Made by a program: the position numbers and the translations under genes
Shown: positions 33,177 through 43,752 of the stretch, in pieces
Layout: each line of letters starts with the position of its first letter
Position numbering within the stretch: the first letter of the stretch is position 1
Origin: Amphiura filiformis
Lineage: Eukaryota > Echinodermata > Ophiuroidea > Amphilepidida > Amphiuridae
Direction of reading: 5' to 3'
Assembly: GCF_039555335.1 (NCBI RefSeq)
Contig: NC_092637.1
Span: 40,388,526-40,452,525 of the forward strand
DNA length: 64,000 bases
The notes under the pieces: generated by a model
Database searches by the model: none
The model's input: only the letters and a program-made list of their open reading frames with translations
What the model was told of the DNA's origin: nothing

Positions 33177-35288
33177 TTACACCCAACTGCTATGTTTAAA
33201 CACATTAACACAATGTGTTCCCAAGTTTGTGATGACCAGTTCTCCTCCTACGGTGGACGACATTCCTAACGGCCCACTCAAGCCGTCATTCTCGTTCAGC
33301 AGGTGTTTAATAAACATTCCTTCTGGATTGAAGAGCTGGATCCTATCAGCACAATCTGCTACGATGATGTTACCTTCTTTGTCGATACAGACTCCAGTAG
33401 GTCCAATGAATTGCCCATTTCCAGACCCACAGCTACCGAAGGTTCTTAGATGAGTTCCTGAAGAGCTGAAGATCTTCACGCAATGGTTACAGTGGTCTGA
33501 TACTACAATCTTATCCTCGGATGTGGTGACATATCTGGGTTCGTTGAATTGGCAGTCGCCATCTCCTCGCGATCCGAAGGTGTGAAGTAGTTCTCCATTT
33601 GGACTGTGAATGGTTATCCTATGTTTTCCTATGTCGGTGACAATAACTCGTCCTTCGGCGTCGAGTGCTATACCGTATGGTTGCTTCATGAGGCCGTTGT
33701 CTCCAAAATGTGTGATGTATTTACCGTATAAAGTCAGCTTTTGCACCCTGTGGTTGTACTCATCTGTGACGTATATACACTGGTCATCATCGTTAGTGAT
33801 AGTGACATCAAGTGGAAGTTCAAATTGACATGGACCGCGCCCTCTAGAGCCAAATTTACACTCAAATCTACCCTTTTTATTGTAGACTTGGATTCGATCG
33901 TTATCACGATCAACTACAGCGATGTATTCGCCATCATTGGTGACAGACACACCACTTGGCCAATCAAATTCACCATCTTCATTAGTCTCATCTTTCAAAT
34001 GAAAGAGTAGTTGTGGTTTTGAAGGGACGCCGGGTTTAGGGGACTCTGCTGGTACCGATCGTTTGGGAGATTTTGGAGGCAAAGATTCTGATATTGAACT
34101 ATCGCCACATTCGGAGCTTTCTAAAGAGCATACAGATCGTGTATCCGTTGCTTCCGATGAATCGGTTCCCGATTTATCGCCACACCGGATCTGTCCTAGT
34201 GGTGGAAGAGCGTTAGAGTCTGTGGAAAGATCATTAGCTACGAAGTATACTTGGCTTAATTGATCTAAAGTCATGTCTAGTTGTGGGGATATTGTCGATA
34301 GTCCTTGTAATCGATCTATAACCTCGTCTTTGATGGAAAGTATCTGTAACTCGGACCCGTGACCTAGAGCCTTCTCTGTGAAGTCAAACCCACTAAGGAG
34401 ATTTTCTAATCCTGTCTGTATGCTCTTGCGATGGGCGTTAAGCTGTTTCTTACGACTGTTTGAGATGCGTTGGAGTCTACGCTGATATTCCTGTTGTTGA
34501 ACCCGTAACTGTTGAATAAACTCTTGCACAGACTTCTCAATGATGTATTCAGCTTGACCGCAATTTGCTTCCAGATTAGCTTCAGCTTCATCAATGTTTT
34601 GTAACGCGTCCTCAAAATTGACGATCTTTTCCCGAACCCCCAACATAAGAGCGTCAATAGTATTACGATGTTTGGTGACTTCATCTTTAAGATACGTGTG
34701 AGAATGATCTTTGTGTTCTATCAATATACATTCCCTGCAAATCGGGCGCTGACATTCCTCGCAGAAAAATCTCATCTTATCTGACTGGTGTTTCTCGCAT
34801 TGATAATCACGCCGTTTTAACAACTTCTTATTTTCAGACGCGGGAACTGATATAATGTGATGTTGTCTGCTAAATCGGGCAATTCTGTGATCATGAGATG
34901 GGGCACATTCATCGCATAAGAAATCTACACATTCTAAACATCTATAACTTGCTTCCGCTGGATCTGTTCCGACACATATGGTACAAACCGCCTTCTGAAC
35001 CGGTCCTTCGTCTTTCTTTGGTGTAAAAACGTCACTCAGATTCAAAATAAAGAAATTGTCCTTCAATCCGGCGACGCCATTTTCCGGTAATTCCGTATCT
35101 TGTTTGCACATCGGGCATCTTATTGTTCGCGATTCCCTTGCAACATATCGCGGTAAACACGGCTCACAGAAGCTATGAAGACATGGCAAGATTTTAGGGT
35201 TACTAAAACGTTCAAAACAGACTTGGCATAGTAAGAATTCCTCGCTGATTTGACTCAAAACCGACAGCTGTGATAGAGAAGCCGCCAT
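33177..35288 (-). CDS. TRIM-NHL family E3 ubiquitin ligase, single-exon
   Basis: A 703-residue protein, uninterrupted. Domains in order: a C3HC4 RING at residues 21-61 (C21, C24, C36, H38, C41, C44, C58, C61 all present); B-box 1 at about 102-143 (C102, C105, C117, C120, C125, C128); B-box 2 at 164-197 (C164, H167, C176, C179, C184, C187, H192, H195/H197); a coiled coil at about 205-325; a Ser/Pro-rich linker at about 365-426; and six NHL repeats at 427-703 forming a beta-propeller. TRIM proteins transfer ubiquitin through the RING and dimerise through the coiled coil. NHL propellers bind RNA or protein partners (TRIM2/3/32/71, Mei-P26, Brat). No filamin-type domain is seen between coiled coil and NHL, which sets it apart from TRIM2/TRIM3/TRIM71. 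With two B-boxes it also differs from TRIM32. The start is ATG at 35288 in the context CAAAGATGG. An orthologue name is not assigned. Confidence 0.93.
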   Translation of the reverse strand: MAASLSQLSVLSQISEEFLLCQVCFERFSNPKILPCLHSFCEPCLPRYVARESRTIRCPMCKQDTELPENGVAGLKDNFFILNLSDVFTPKKDEGPVQKAVCTICVGTDPAEASYRCLECVDFLCDECAPSHDHRIARFSRQHHIISVPASENKKLLKRRDYQCEKHQSDKMRFFCEECQRPICRECILIEHKDHSHTYLKDEVTKHRNTIDALMLGVREKIVNFEDALQNIDEAEANLEANCGQAEYIIEKSVQEFIQQLRVQQQEYQRRLQRISNSRKKQLNAHRKSIQTGLENLLSGFDFTEKALGHGSELQILSIKDEVIDRLQGLSTISPQLDMTLDQLSQVYFVANDLSTDSNALPPLGQIRCGDKSGTDSSEATDTRSVCSLESSECGDSSISESLPPKSPKRSVPAESPKPGVPSKPQLLFHLKDETNEDGEFDWPSGVSVTNDGEYIAVVDRDNDRIQVYNKKGRFECKFGSRGRGPCQFELPLDVTITNDDDQCIYVTDEYNHRVQKLTLYGKYITHFGDNGLMKQPYGIALDAEGRVIVTDIGKHRITIHSPNGELLHTFGSRGDGDCQFNEPRYVTTSEDKIVVSDHCNHCVKIFSSSGTHLRTFGSCGSGNGQFIGPTGVCIDKEGNIIVADCADRIQLFNPEGMFIKHLLNENDGLSGPLGMSSTVGGELVITNLGTHCVNVFKHSSWV

Positions 35289-35480
35289 CTTTGCTGCTGC
35301 TGATATAGTATAATATAGACGGTTATATTCAGCAGTGAACTCATCGGATGATGCGGCGACAGCGACGGGCGTGTGTGTTGATTATGATGATGCGATGTTA
35401 ATGTCCATATATGCGTCAGCACTTACGTGTAACTCTGTGTGTGCTGATTCACTGATTTCCCGCCGCGCGCAGTGCTGAAT
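35289..35480 (-). promoter_or_regulatory. 5' flank and probable promoter of the TRIM-NHL gene
   Basis: Immediately upstream of the start codon the minus strand has AT-rich words (CTATATTATACTATATCAG) that could serve as a TATA-like element or UTR. Further out is a region with several CG dinucleotides (GCGGCGACAGCGACGGGCG on the plus strand, 35353-35372). A donor-like CACGTAAGTG on the minus strand (about 35423-35432) leaves open a non-coding first exon spliced to the single coding exon. There is no direct evidence for the transcription start. Confidence 0.4.
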
Positions 35481-36440
35481 TAAAAGCAGACGACAGTGAA
35501 AACAGAAAATATTGCAAATTTATTTGATAAAGCTAAAAACAAATGATTTTTAATCCAAGTTAAAACTCGTTTCTAAAAATAGGAATACTTTAAGATAGAT
35601 CTCCTCGTTCGGAATTTCCTACTCGCACTGGAAAACAGAATATATTGAAACAACTAAACATATACACACTATTTGAAATTGAAATTAAAACTTTGGTATT
35701 TTATTATACAATAGTAATAATTAAATGGTAAATATCCGTGTGCAGAATTTCTCGCCCTCACTGGGAAACAGATGGAAACAACTAAATATATACACACTAT
35801 TTAAAATTAAAATTAAAATTTGGGTATTTTATTATAAAATAGTAATTATTAGATGGTAAATATCCGTGTGCGGAATTTCTCGCTCACTTGGAGACAGAAA
35901 ATATTGAAAATACTAAATAATATACACACTATTTGATATTGAAATTAAAACATTTGTATTTTATCATAAATTGAATTTAGGAATTATATGATGGTAAATA
36001 TCTGTGTGCAGAATTTCCCGCCACGCAGACTACACCTGGAAACGGAAAATATTGAAATGTTTCGTTCCTGTATAGGTACTTTTAAATTTAAAAATTCTAT
36101 CCCAAATCGTGCTTTCTTTTCGTCATTGATATTTATTAAACTAAAGTATATATTCCACTTCAAAAAAGACGAATTATAACAAATTTGATCCTTCATTTAT
36201 CAAAACTAATTTATATTGTATTATTATTCATTATCTTATGATATGTAACCATTGTATCATTATTATATTGTATTATTATTTTTATTACTCCAAACCTGAC
36301 ATTTAATTTTCGCATTCACACGGATACTTATCATTTAATTATTACTATCTTATAATAAAATACTGAATACTGAAGTTTTAATTTCGATAACAAATGATTA
36401 GATGGTGCATAACAGAATTTCCCGCCACGCAGACGACACC
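35452..36440. repeat. ~135 bp tandem repeat upstream of the TRIM-NHL gene
   Basis: Units carry (C/T)GTGTGCAGAATTTCYCGCC, then GGAAACAGAAAATATTGAAA, ATATACACACTATTT and TTTTATTATAAAATAGTAAT. Starts of the GAATTTC word lie near 35612, 35744, 35872, 36010 and 36410. The first, diverged unit (GATTTCCCGCCGCGCGCAGT, 35453) is part of the gene's 5' flank. Around 36305-36400 one unit is inverted (CACACGGATACTTATCATTT). Units vary from 128 to 140 bp. Confidence 0.85.
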
Positions 36441-37470
36441 TAAATAGTTTATAAAAATAGTTTATATATAAAATTATGGATTCCAGATCTGGCTACCTTA
36501 CGAATCACAACAATGAAACCGTATTCGCACGCTATCGGTTAAGGAAGTGGTGTTTCTAGATGTAAATCCTGTAAAATCCTGTTGATTGTGTTTTGATTAT
36601 TATTTACAATAAAGATAAAATTCCTATGTATATAAATTATATTGTCAAAAAATTTACGTTCACAAGTTGGTAACACTCTATCATCCTAGTGTATATTGAA
36701 GCAAGATATGACATAATTTATTCCACATTTGATGTAAATATTGCATAATATTGTGGCCCATCTCCAAGAAAGTTGATGGCGCTATTCAACAAATATGGAA
36801 TAAACTGGTTGGGTTTTTTGACATATTGCTAGTTCGCGACTTTTGTCTTGCCATTTTACTGGAGTTGTTATGTAAAAAAGTGGTTTTCTATATAGTTTAT
36901 AATGATGGTAACTACATAATACAGTATCACGGTTTGCCATAGAAACACGAACAGGAAATGTGTACATAAAAATTGGCAGTGAATCTTTTGTTAAAGCCAT
37001 ATTATAACATTTGCTGAGGAGAACGCCCTCAAAAAAAATGTTAAATTCTGGTTTTTACACGATTCTAATGTACTTTAGTCAATAAAGATACTGCAAAAAT
37101 CAAGACATTAGGTGCTGTAATTTTGTCAAAATCCAAGATTTTGAATAAAACGATGGAACCGGCGTTTTATTATTACGATGGAAATATTAGTCGAACACGT
37201 ATGCACAGTACGTACACGGCGTGCGGGATATACATACATGCACACCCCGAGGATCGTACCGTATTACAACCGCGGGAGTAACATGCATGGGCGCTAGTAG
37301 TAAATTCCAATTTTCTATGCTTTACCTCACTTGTTCGGCTCAAAATTAAAAGGGGACATATCTGACAGTAAAAGCTAACCTTTTATGGAAAATAAATACT
37401 AATCTATTTTTACAGAAATGTTATAATATGGCTTAAAAATCATCTCGCGTTTGATAACTGACATAAATTT
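36441..37470. other. Intergenic, no gene recognised
   Basis: AT-rich. A GC-richer patch around 37190-37310 (CACGGCGTGCGGGATATAC) holds no recognised gene. The 63- and 72-codon frames at 36751-37000 are unsupported. Confidence 0.45.
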
Positions 37471-38215
37471 AAAGGCCCATTCAGTGATCCCAGCGAAAGT
37501 GGAGGTAAAATGAAATTGTATATAAATTGCTTAAAAGTGAAGGATACATAATTAAAATTGTCATTAGGTATTTTTGAAATTAAACATGTAGCTAATTTCT
37601 CTACATATTACAATTTCATGTAAAATATCCTATTTTGTCTTGAAAGTCCCATTCAAGACCCATTCAGTTATCCCAGCGCAAGTGTAAAAAAAATTAAAAT
37701 TGTTTATAAATTGATTACAAGTGAAGGATAAGTCATTCAAATTGTCATTTGGTATTTTTGAAATGACAAATTTGGCAAAAACGAAGAAAACAGTAGTACT
37801 GACGAAGTTGAAGCCCCATTCAAATACATGTAGCTAATTTAGATACTGTCAGTATCTAAATTACAGATTCGTGTAAAATGTCTTATTTTGTCTTAAATAC
37901 ACGGCTTTCGGCTGAACCACTCGCAGGCTATGTTAGGACATCTATGATAACGACAAAGGTACCAAAATCGGAATTTTGATGATTTTTACGATCATCCGGA
38001 AGAGCAAATCACTGAAAGGGCCTTTCAGTGATACCAGCGAAAGTGTTTTTTTTTTTTTGTTTTTTTTATAAAAATTTCTTAAAAGTGATGGAAAAGTCAT
38101 TCAAATTGTCATTTGGTACCGGTATTTTTGAAATGAAAATTTGGCAAAATGAAGAAAAAAAGTATTGACGAAGGTGAAGCCCTATAGGCTACATGTAGCT
38201 AATTTATATACTTCC
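37471..38215. mobile_element. Dispersed TIR repeat, 'CCCATTCAGTGATCCCAGCG' family, copies 1-2
   Basis: It starts AAAGGCCCATTCAGTGATCC (37471) and an end with the inverse, AAATCACTGAAAGGGCCTTT, occurs at 38009-38032, where a second copy begins head-on (TTTCAGTGATACCAGCGAAA). Internal words (TTTGGCAAAAACGAAGAAAA, CACTCGCAGGCTATGTTAG, a TTAGATACTGTCAGTATCTA near-palindrome) are repeated at 62186-62545. It also has internal tandem duplication of the AGTGAAGGAT-ATTGTCATTTGG block (37541, 37722, 38082). No transposase. Confidence 0.75.
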
Positions 38216-38989
38216 TCATTTCAAATTATAAGTTTTGGTTTCTCTTTTGTTCAGAAACCAAAAATCGGGGGAATGAAAAGTGGAGCAGATCTGGTCTGCA
38301 ATCGTTTTGTGCTGGGAGGACACAATATAGGTATATAACCAACGCACTGCAGGGTTTATTGTTCTATTGTGTCCGATTTGAGCGCTGACATATTGGAAAA
38401 TGTTGCCAATCAATATTCATGAGAGTATACATTCAACGTCCAGTTATCGAAATTGGGTGACTTGTGTTTGGCAGGTGTGAAATAAGCCTACACATCTGAC
38501 TGGGTGTTTTAATTACGCAACGCATAAAGGTTTTGGCATCATTGAATGGCTGCCTAGTGCTGTTATATGCTTAGTTTCTATAATAATAATTACCATTGTC
38601 TTTATTCATTCCTTTCTCTGCACTTATTCTTTCTTATGCCTACACTTTAGCAGTGGTGTAGATTTCTTTTTAACATGGTGGGGTGGCTTTGACATGACAT
38701 GCTTTTGCTTGATCACCTATTGACACTTATTACCTCTCGATGAATAGTTTGTCGGTAAATCAAATCGGCACAAAGGAAAAATGCGTTACGTAATCTATTA
38801 CGCCTCCACGGATATGGTAGCTCCACGATTGCAGACATGACATACACATATGATTAGTGCTAAATGCTTCTAGTACAGGGCGATATATTCAAAAAAGTTG
38901 TTTTGACCTATTGTTATGGTAATTAATTATGTTACATCCCTTCTTCTACGGCGAATAGCGGGTGGAATAATCACACCAATGGGTCATAG
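38216..38989. other. Intergenic, no gene recognised
   Basis: Nothing recognised on either strand. Confidence 0.45.
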
Positions 38990-39082
38990 TGCAGTGTTGT
39001 CCACGGCAAATTCACCGTGACCTTTCCAGCCATAAACCCGCTTATTGAAGATTAAACCGATATATGCAGTATTACCACCTGA
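38990..39082. repeat. Dispersed repeat copy 2, left part
   Basis: It matches 19245-19345 (GTTGTCCACGGCAAATTCAC, then GCCATAAACCCGCTTA). It is cut off at the LINE tail and resumes at 40572. Confidence 0.85.
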
Positions 39083-40571
39083 TATTATTATTATTATTAT
39101 TATTTATTCTTTCTTTATTGAGGGTTATACTGCTTCAGTGACAAGCACTGCGTTTCAAGCAGGCCCTCATTGATACATGTTATATAGCAACAAAATTATA
39201 TTACGATACACAATATTTACAAAATATCATACAGTATTTACAATGTATTTACAATATATTACAAATAAGTATAAAGGTATCATCAACTACAAGATAATTA
39301 TAAATACCATGATTCAAAATACAGAAATACAATAATTATATTTATATATTAAAATCAAGCAAGTAAATGAATAAAAGCCAGGCCTGAATTTCTTTAAGTC
39401 ATATTTTCCATCTGATCTCTTACTGTCGGTGGCAAAGAATTCCATGCATAGGCTGCCCTGACATGAAAAGTACGTTGACCTGAATTTGATTTAAATTTTG
39501 GGACAATCAATGTATTAGAAGTATGATTTCTAGTTATATGATAATGGTTATCATGAACAAAATCAAATTGAGAAGACTAGGATGGATATTCATTCTTTAA
39601 ACATTTGAAAACAGTCATTAATAGAGTATTATGCCATCTTTGATCAAGTTTAACCCACTGCAATGTATTCATTAAATCATTAGTTGGTGTCCTTATATCT
39701 GCTGAGAGAATTATTCTAGCTAAATTATTATGAAGTACCTGAAGCCTATTATGGTACTCTACAGTAAATTTGACCAGACCATGCTTCCATAATCAAAGTG
39801 GGGAATAACAAGAGCATTGGATAACATTACAGTGGTTTTGTATGGAAGGAAATATTTTATACGTTTTATTATGCCAGTTCTTTTGGAAATAGTTTTACTA
39901 ACATTATCGACATGAGCTGACCAAGGCAGCTTGCTATCAAATTTCACACCTAGATATTTAAACTCATCTACTCTTTCAATATCATTGTTGTTATATATTA
40001 AATGTACATTGTTTAACTTTTCAAGCATTTTGTTTGTACCAAAGATCATAAACTTAGTCTTTTCAACATTTAAAGTGAGTTTGTTTACTTTGAACCATTC
40101 AGCTACCCTACTTAGACATGACTCCATTTGAATTTTAAGATCAGATTCATTTTAGCTTTACACATTAAAGAGGTATCATCTGCATAATACATTACAGTTT
40201 TACATTCAGACACAGCATCAGGTAAACAGTTAACAAAAATTATAAACAGTAAAGGACCTAAAATTGAGCCCTGAGGAATACCAATATCAATTGGCCTAAA
40301 GTCAGAAAAAGTTGAGTTAACATTTAACAGTTTGTTCTCTGTTGTCATAATAATTCATCCCCACATACCCCATATTGTTTAAGTTTCCTAATCAGAATAT
40401 CATGATTTACAGTATCAAATGCTTTCTTTAAGTCTATAAATAAAACGCCTGTAGCATAACCTGTATCCATATTCTTTAAAATGTAATCTTGAACATCTAG
40501 AAGGGTTGTTGTTGTGGAATAATTCGGACGAAATCCTGATTGAGCATTTGATAATAGTCCTACATTACTCA
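39083..40571 (-). mobile_element. 5'-truncated CR1/L2-like non-LTR retrotransposon
   Basis: Minus-strand reverse transcriptase remains: finger/motif A with SGFRPNYSTTTTLLDVQ and FIDLKKAFDTVNH (40572-40345); motif B GIPQGSILGPLLFIIF and motif C YYADDTSLMCK (40348-40112); thumb with FKYLGVKFDSKLPWSAHV and PHFDYGSMVWS (40127-39759). Frames change at about 40346, with a small deletion just before TTENKLLN, and at about 40125, so the enzyme is inactive. The 3' end carries AATAAA and an (AAT)n tail (39083-39113 on the plus strand as ATT repeats). There is no endonuclease domain: the copy is 5'-truncated, as is typical of LINE integration. It sits inside a dispersed repeat. Confidence 0.9.
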
Positions 40572-41190
40572 TTGATCCAATGAGCGACCGAATTGTCCGC
40601 TACTGACGACTAATCCAATCGATAATCAGTGATAATGACGCTATTGACATGTACGAGCGGAGCTCCACTGACCAAGTTTTGGGGTATTTTTCACTGGTTT
40701 GCAGCTGTTTGCTGTCATTTACTCATCAAGGCGGACCACCGTTATTATAAGGACTATGCCAATTATTTAAAGATTGACATGTAGAGAATAAGCCATAATT
40801 GATTGACAGAAAGTACTAAATTTGTACCTATGACGGTTTTATGACACCAATCTTCCAAATACGACCAAAAAATTGCTGCCCGGTGAAGCAAAATGTGCAT
40901 TGGAATAACACGGCGAGTTTGGATAGATGGTAGGATTTCTTTTTAATAAAAATGTATGTTCCCCCGTTATTAAAGCTTGTACCGGGTTGAAGATTCAGAT
41001 ATTTGGAAAAGAATAAGTAATTGAAACATAGAGCAAGTACTAAAATCATAGCTTTTATACTTTTTGATATATGATGCTAACTAGTTCATCCCGTATAGCT
41101 ACAATACTGCGCTACCAGTAGGGTTCAATTGCCTATTGTGAGTGCCCCTGTGTTGTGTGCATACATGTAGTTAACAATAACTGCATAATG
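40572..41190. repeat. Dispersed repeat copy 2, right part
   Basis: From ATTGATCCAATGAGCGACCG to about 41190 it matches 19388-19830, except for a ~170 base extra segment (40605-40790: ATCGATAATCAGTGATAATG and following) absent from copy 1. Shared words include GTACCGG-TTGAA and TTTTTGATATATGA. Confidence 0.8.
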
Positions 41191-41629
41191 TGGAATTCAC
41201 GGTTGTTCTAGTAACGGAAACCTATGACAAATCCCGCTGGTTTGTTAGTTAGAAAACGAGGCCAGTTATCTATCCGTTTATGAATAATGTATATCATGAT
41301 CACAAATAACGACGCCGTTAGTTTTGCGAACTTGATTTGTTTTACAGAAAGTCTACTAATTTGAGAAGGGAATGACCGTTTACAATAGGAAAGTCCCAAA
41401 AGTCTCGATATCATTTTGAACGTTTATAACTCGAGTATTCAGTAACAAACAGTAAACATGAAGGCATAGAAAAAACTCGTACAATTATTTTGACACCAAA
41501 TTTGACATAAAACCTACAGACATCATAAACTAGAGCTACTGTGGCTCAAGAGCCACAAACATTAGCCGGCGGCTTCTGATTGACCTCATTTGGCATTTGA
41601 CCATTTTGTCATTTTAACATTTGCTTCGC
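41191..41629. other. Intergenic, with a border-like hairpin
   Basis: No gene. A TGTGGCTCAAGAGCCACA hairpin at 41540-41557, followed by AACATTAGCCGGCGGC, resembles the border at 761-790 before the first satellite. Confidence 0.45.
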
Positions 41630-42190
41630 CCTATATTCTACCTGCCCACAGAGCCATCATCTACACGGCCATAATACGATCAAAAATGGAATATGCTGGC
41701 AGTGCTTGGACTGGTACAACTCCCGCCTCACTAGCTCAGCTTGACTCCATCCAAAATAGAGCTATGCGTGTCATTGGTCTGCCAACGAATGAGTATGAAG
41801 ATCATCGTATTCAGCCATTGAGCCACCGCAGTGCAGTTGAAGCAACCACCCTCTTCTATCGTATGTTCTACAAGGAGGCCTTATAGTTGTTATGCCAGCT
41901 GATGCCAGACATCCATGTCATGGATGACCCCAGGTTGCAACGGTCTGATGAGATCCCATGACCTAGCAGTGGAAATCCCAAGATCAAACCTTGTCAGCCA
42001 TGAACGATCATTTCTACCATCTACAGCCCTATTACGGAATTATCTTCCAAATTCCAGCCATTAGATCGAGGGCCATCGTCAGCAGGAACGTTAATCACTT
42101 TCTGGGTGGTGCCTCGTCAGCAGCTTCAAAATGTTTTTTTTTGTCTCTACTGTTAATGCCCAGTTATGCCATGTCGTAAAAAAAGCGTGA
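41630..42190 (+). pseudogene. Non-LTR retrotransposon RT C-terminal fragment
   Basis: The frame at 41590-41886 reads IYTAIIRSKMEYAGSAWTGT then LAQLDSIQNRAMRVIGLP, the conserved end of LINE reverse transcriptases (domain after the thumb, where '..R..L.YA...W' and 'L..iQnrAlr.i.g' are typical). A stop follows LYRMFYKEAL-like sequence. Another frame continues with RSFLPSTALLRNYLPN and a stop, so at least two disruptions are present. No motif A-C, so only the 3' part of the element remains. Confidence 0.75.
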
Positions 42191-42381
42191 CCGTCAAAAT
42201 CGGAGCTGTGTATGTTATAACAAGCATGTAATATACATGAAGCTCACATTTCTACATCTGTCTCATCCTTCCTCAATCCCCATCTTTCAATGTTGGGGGT
42301 CTAGTGGAACGGACGATAACAAGGGTTTGTACCCCAACATTGAATTCGGGGAGTGGGGGCAGAGATATACTTAACCACCTG

Positions 42382-42570
42382 AGCACTACCTGCCGATGTA
42401 ACATTGCCTCTGATTGGTCATGATTTCATGATATCTTCACTTTAATCACCAATCAGAATGGAGCTTTGCAAAGAATTCCCTTTTTTGTGTGGTGAAATTA
42501 TTCTAACGATGTTGCTGATTGGTCTAATTGATAATGAAAACTTCTTTTTGACCAATCGGCAGGTAGTGGG
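42382..42570 (-). repeat. ~190 bp dispersed repeat, copy 2
   Basis: The inverted counterpart of 31936-32132: GAGCACTACCTGCCGATGTA at the left, GACCAATCGGCAGGTAGT at the right. The SINE that follows starts exactly at its end. Confidence 0.75.
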
Positions 42571-42861
42571 AGCACGGTGGCCGAGCGGAACGGGCTACGA
42601 CTCATAATCGGAAGGTTGCGGGTTCGAGCCCCGGCGACGCCATCGTGTTGTGCCCTTGAGTAAGGCACTTTATCTCGATTACTCCTCTCCACCCAGGTGT
42701 GAAATGGGGAGCTGTTATGAATACTGTCCATTGAGCGCCGCCCAATGGTATGAGCATGCCTTGGGCATTGTATGGCAGCTGACATATTCAAACGACGGCG
42801 GAATAAATGTAAAGCGCTTTGGTACATGTTCACATGTGAAAGGCGCTGTATAAATACCAAA
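42569..42861 (+). mobile_element. tRNA-Met-like SINE
   Basis: The head (42569-42643) has an A-box GGTGGCCGAGCGG, an anticodon loop CTCATAA with CAT as in elongator tRNA-Met, and a B-box GGGTTCGAGCCCC, closed by GGCGACGCCA. It continues as a ~215 bp body (GTTGTGCCCTTGAGTAAGGC, CACCCAGGTGTGAAATGGGG) and a LINE-like tail TGTAAAGCGCTTTGG and AAGGCGCTGTATAAATACCA. A pol III internal promoter is thus present. The tail resembles the 3' ends of L2/CR1-type LINEs, the probable mobilising partner. Confidence 0.85.
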
Positions 42862-43029
42862 ATTTATTTAGTTCTCATGGGGTTAAAAGACAAAGTGTGG
42901 TAACATTTTTGCCAGGATTGTAGATGATGCGAGGACCTTAACGGTGCACACCAATAAATAGGAATCCCCTGTTACTTTCGGGGAAAATTTATTAAGCACT
43001 TGCTACTTGAATGTTCTTTGTAAATATTT

Positions 43030-43288
43030 GAAGACCTGAGCGCAAGAAGAACGTAAGTCCACTTGGCCCCCTCAACATGTATACACTGAAGTTGCGTATA
43101 GTTTCGTATAGTTTGGTAATGTTTTATACATATTCAGGGGCCAAAACAAATCATTCACAACCTTTCATGATGTTTTCGCCCTGGAACACGTATTACACAT
43201 TATAAAACCCTAAGAAACTATACATAACTTTAGTGTATACATGTTGAGGGGCCAAGTGGACTTACGGTCTTCTTGCGCTTAGGTCTTC
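43030..43288. mobile_element. ~260 bp MITE, near-perfect foldback
   Basis: GAAGACCTGAGCGCAAGAAG then ACGTAAGTCCACTTGGCCCC at the left are mirrored by GGGGCCAAGTGGACTTACGG and TTGCGCTTAGGTCTTC at the right. The arms are about 65 bp. Confidence 0.85.
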
Positions 43289-43336
43289 ATTTGGTAGACT
43301 TTCATATATGGAAACAAAGAGCAAGGTATACCAACT

Positions 43337-43752
43337 ATAATTAAAGACAGAGATAAAAAGAATTTATCGCGTCTAACGTCATCTGTCAATCAAAAATTCG
43401 AGCACGGTTTGTTTACAAATGTCATGATGATGACTTGCTGAACGCGGCGGTTTATCCGGGCGCCTTATTGTTAATTTTGCACTTTCAAACATGCAAACCA
43501 TCTCAAATGTTAGGTCTTTATAGTAGGGAACTTTCTTTACCGAAGGCACCATGTCAACAATGCCTAGAAAAGCTGCTTTTTGCCTTATGAAAGTACGTAA
43601 TTTTCGCCATTTGCTGCTATTCCTTTTCTCCGATCAGCACCAGATAGATCGGTCTTCCTTTTACGCGCTATTAACCTGTGTAAACCAATCACGGATCGTA
43701 AATTGAGAGTGACATCAGACGCGATAAATTCTTTTTATCTGTCTTTAATTAT
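43337..43752 (-). mobile_element. ~410 bp MITE, copy 2 (inverted)
   Basis: The reverse-complement sister of 7571-7981. Ends ATAATTAAAGACAGAGATAA and its inverse TATCTGTCTTTAATTAT. The inner parts (AGATCGGTCTTCCTTTTACG, CAAACCGTGCTCG inverted) match throughout with scattered differences. Confidence 0.85.

Noticed and set aside
33154-34263. Plus-strand ORFs of 66-99 codons
   Set aside because: They lie antisense within the TRIM-NHL coding exon and are shadows of its codon usage.
39083-40571. Active retrotransposon
   Set aside because: The reverse transcriptase is split over three frames with a deletion, and the 5' part including the endonuclease is missing.
42498-42860. 120-codon minus-strand ORF
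   Set aside because: It is antisense to the tRNA-derived SINE, which explains the sequence better.
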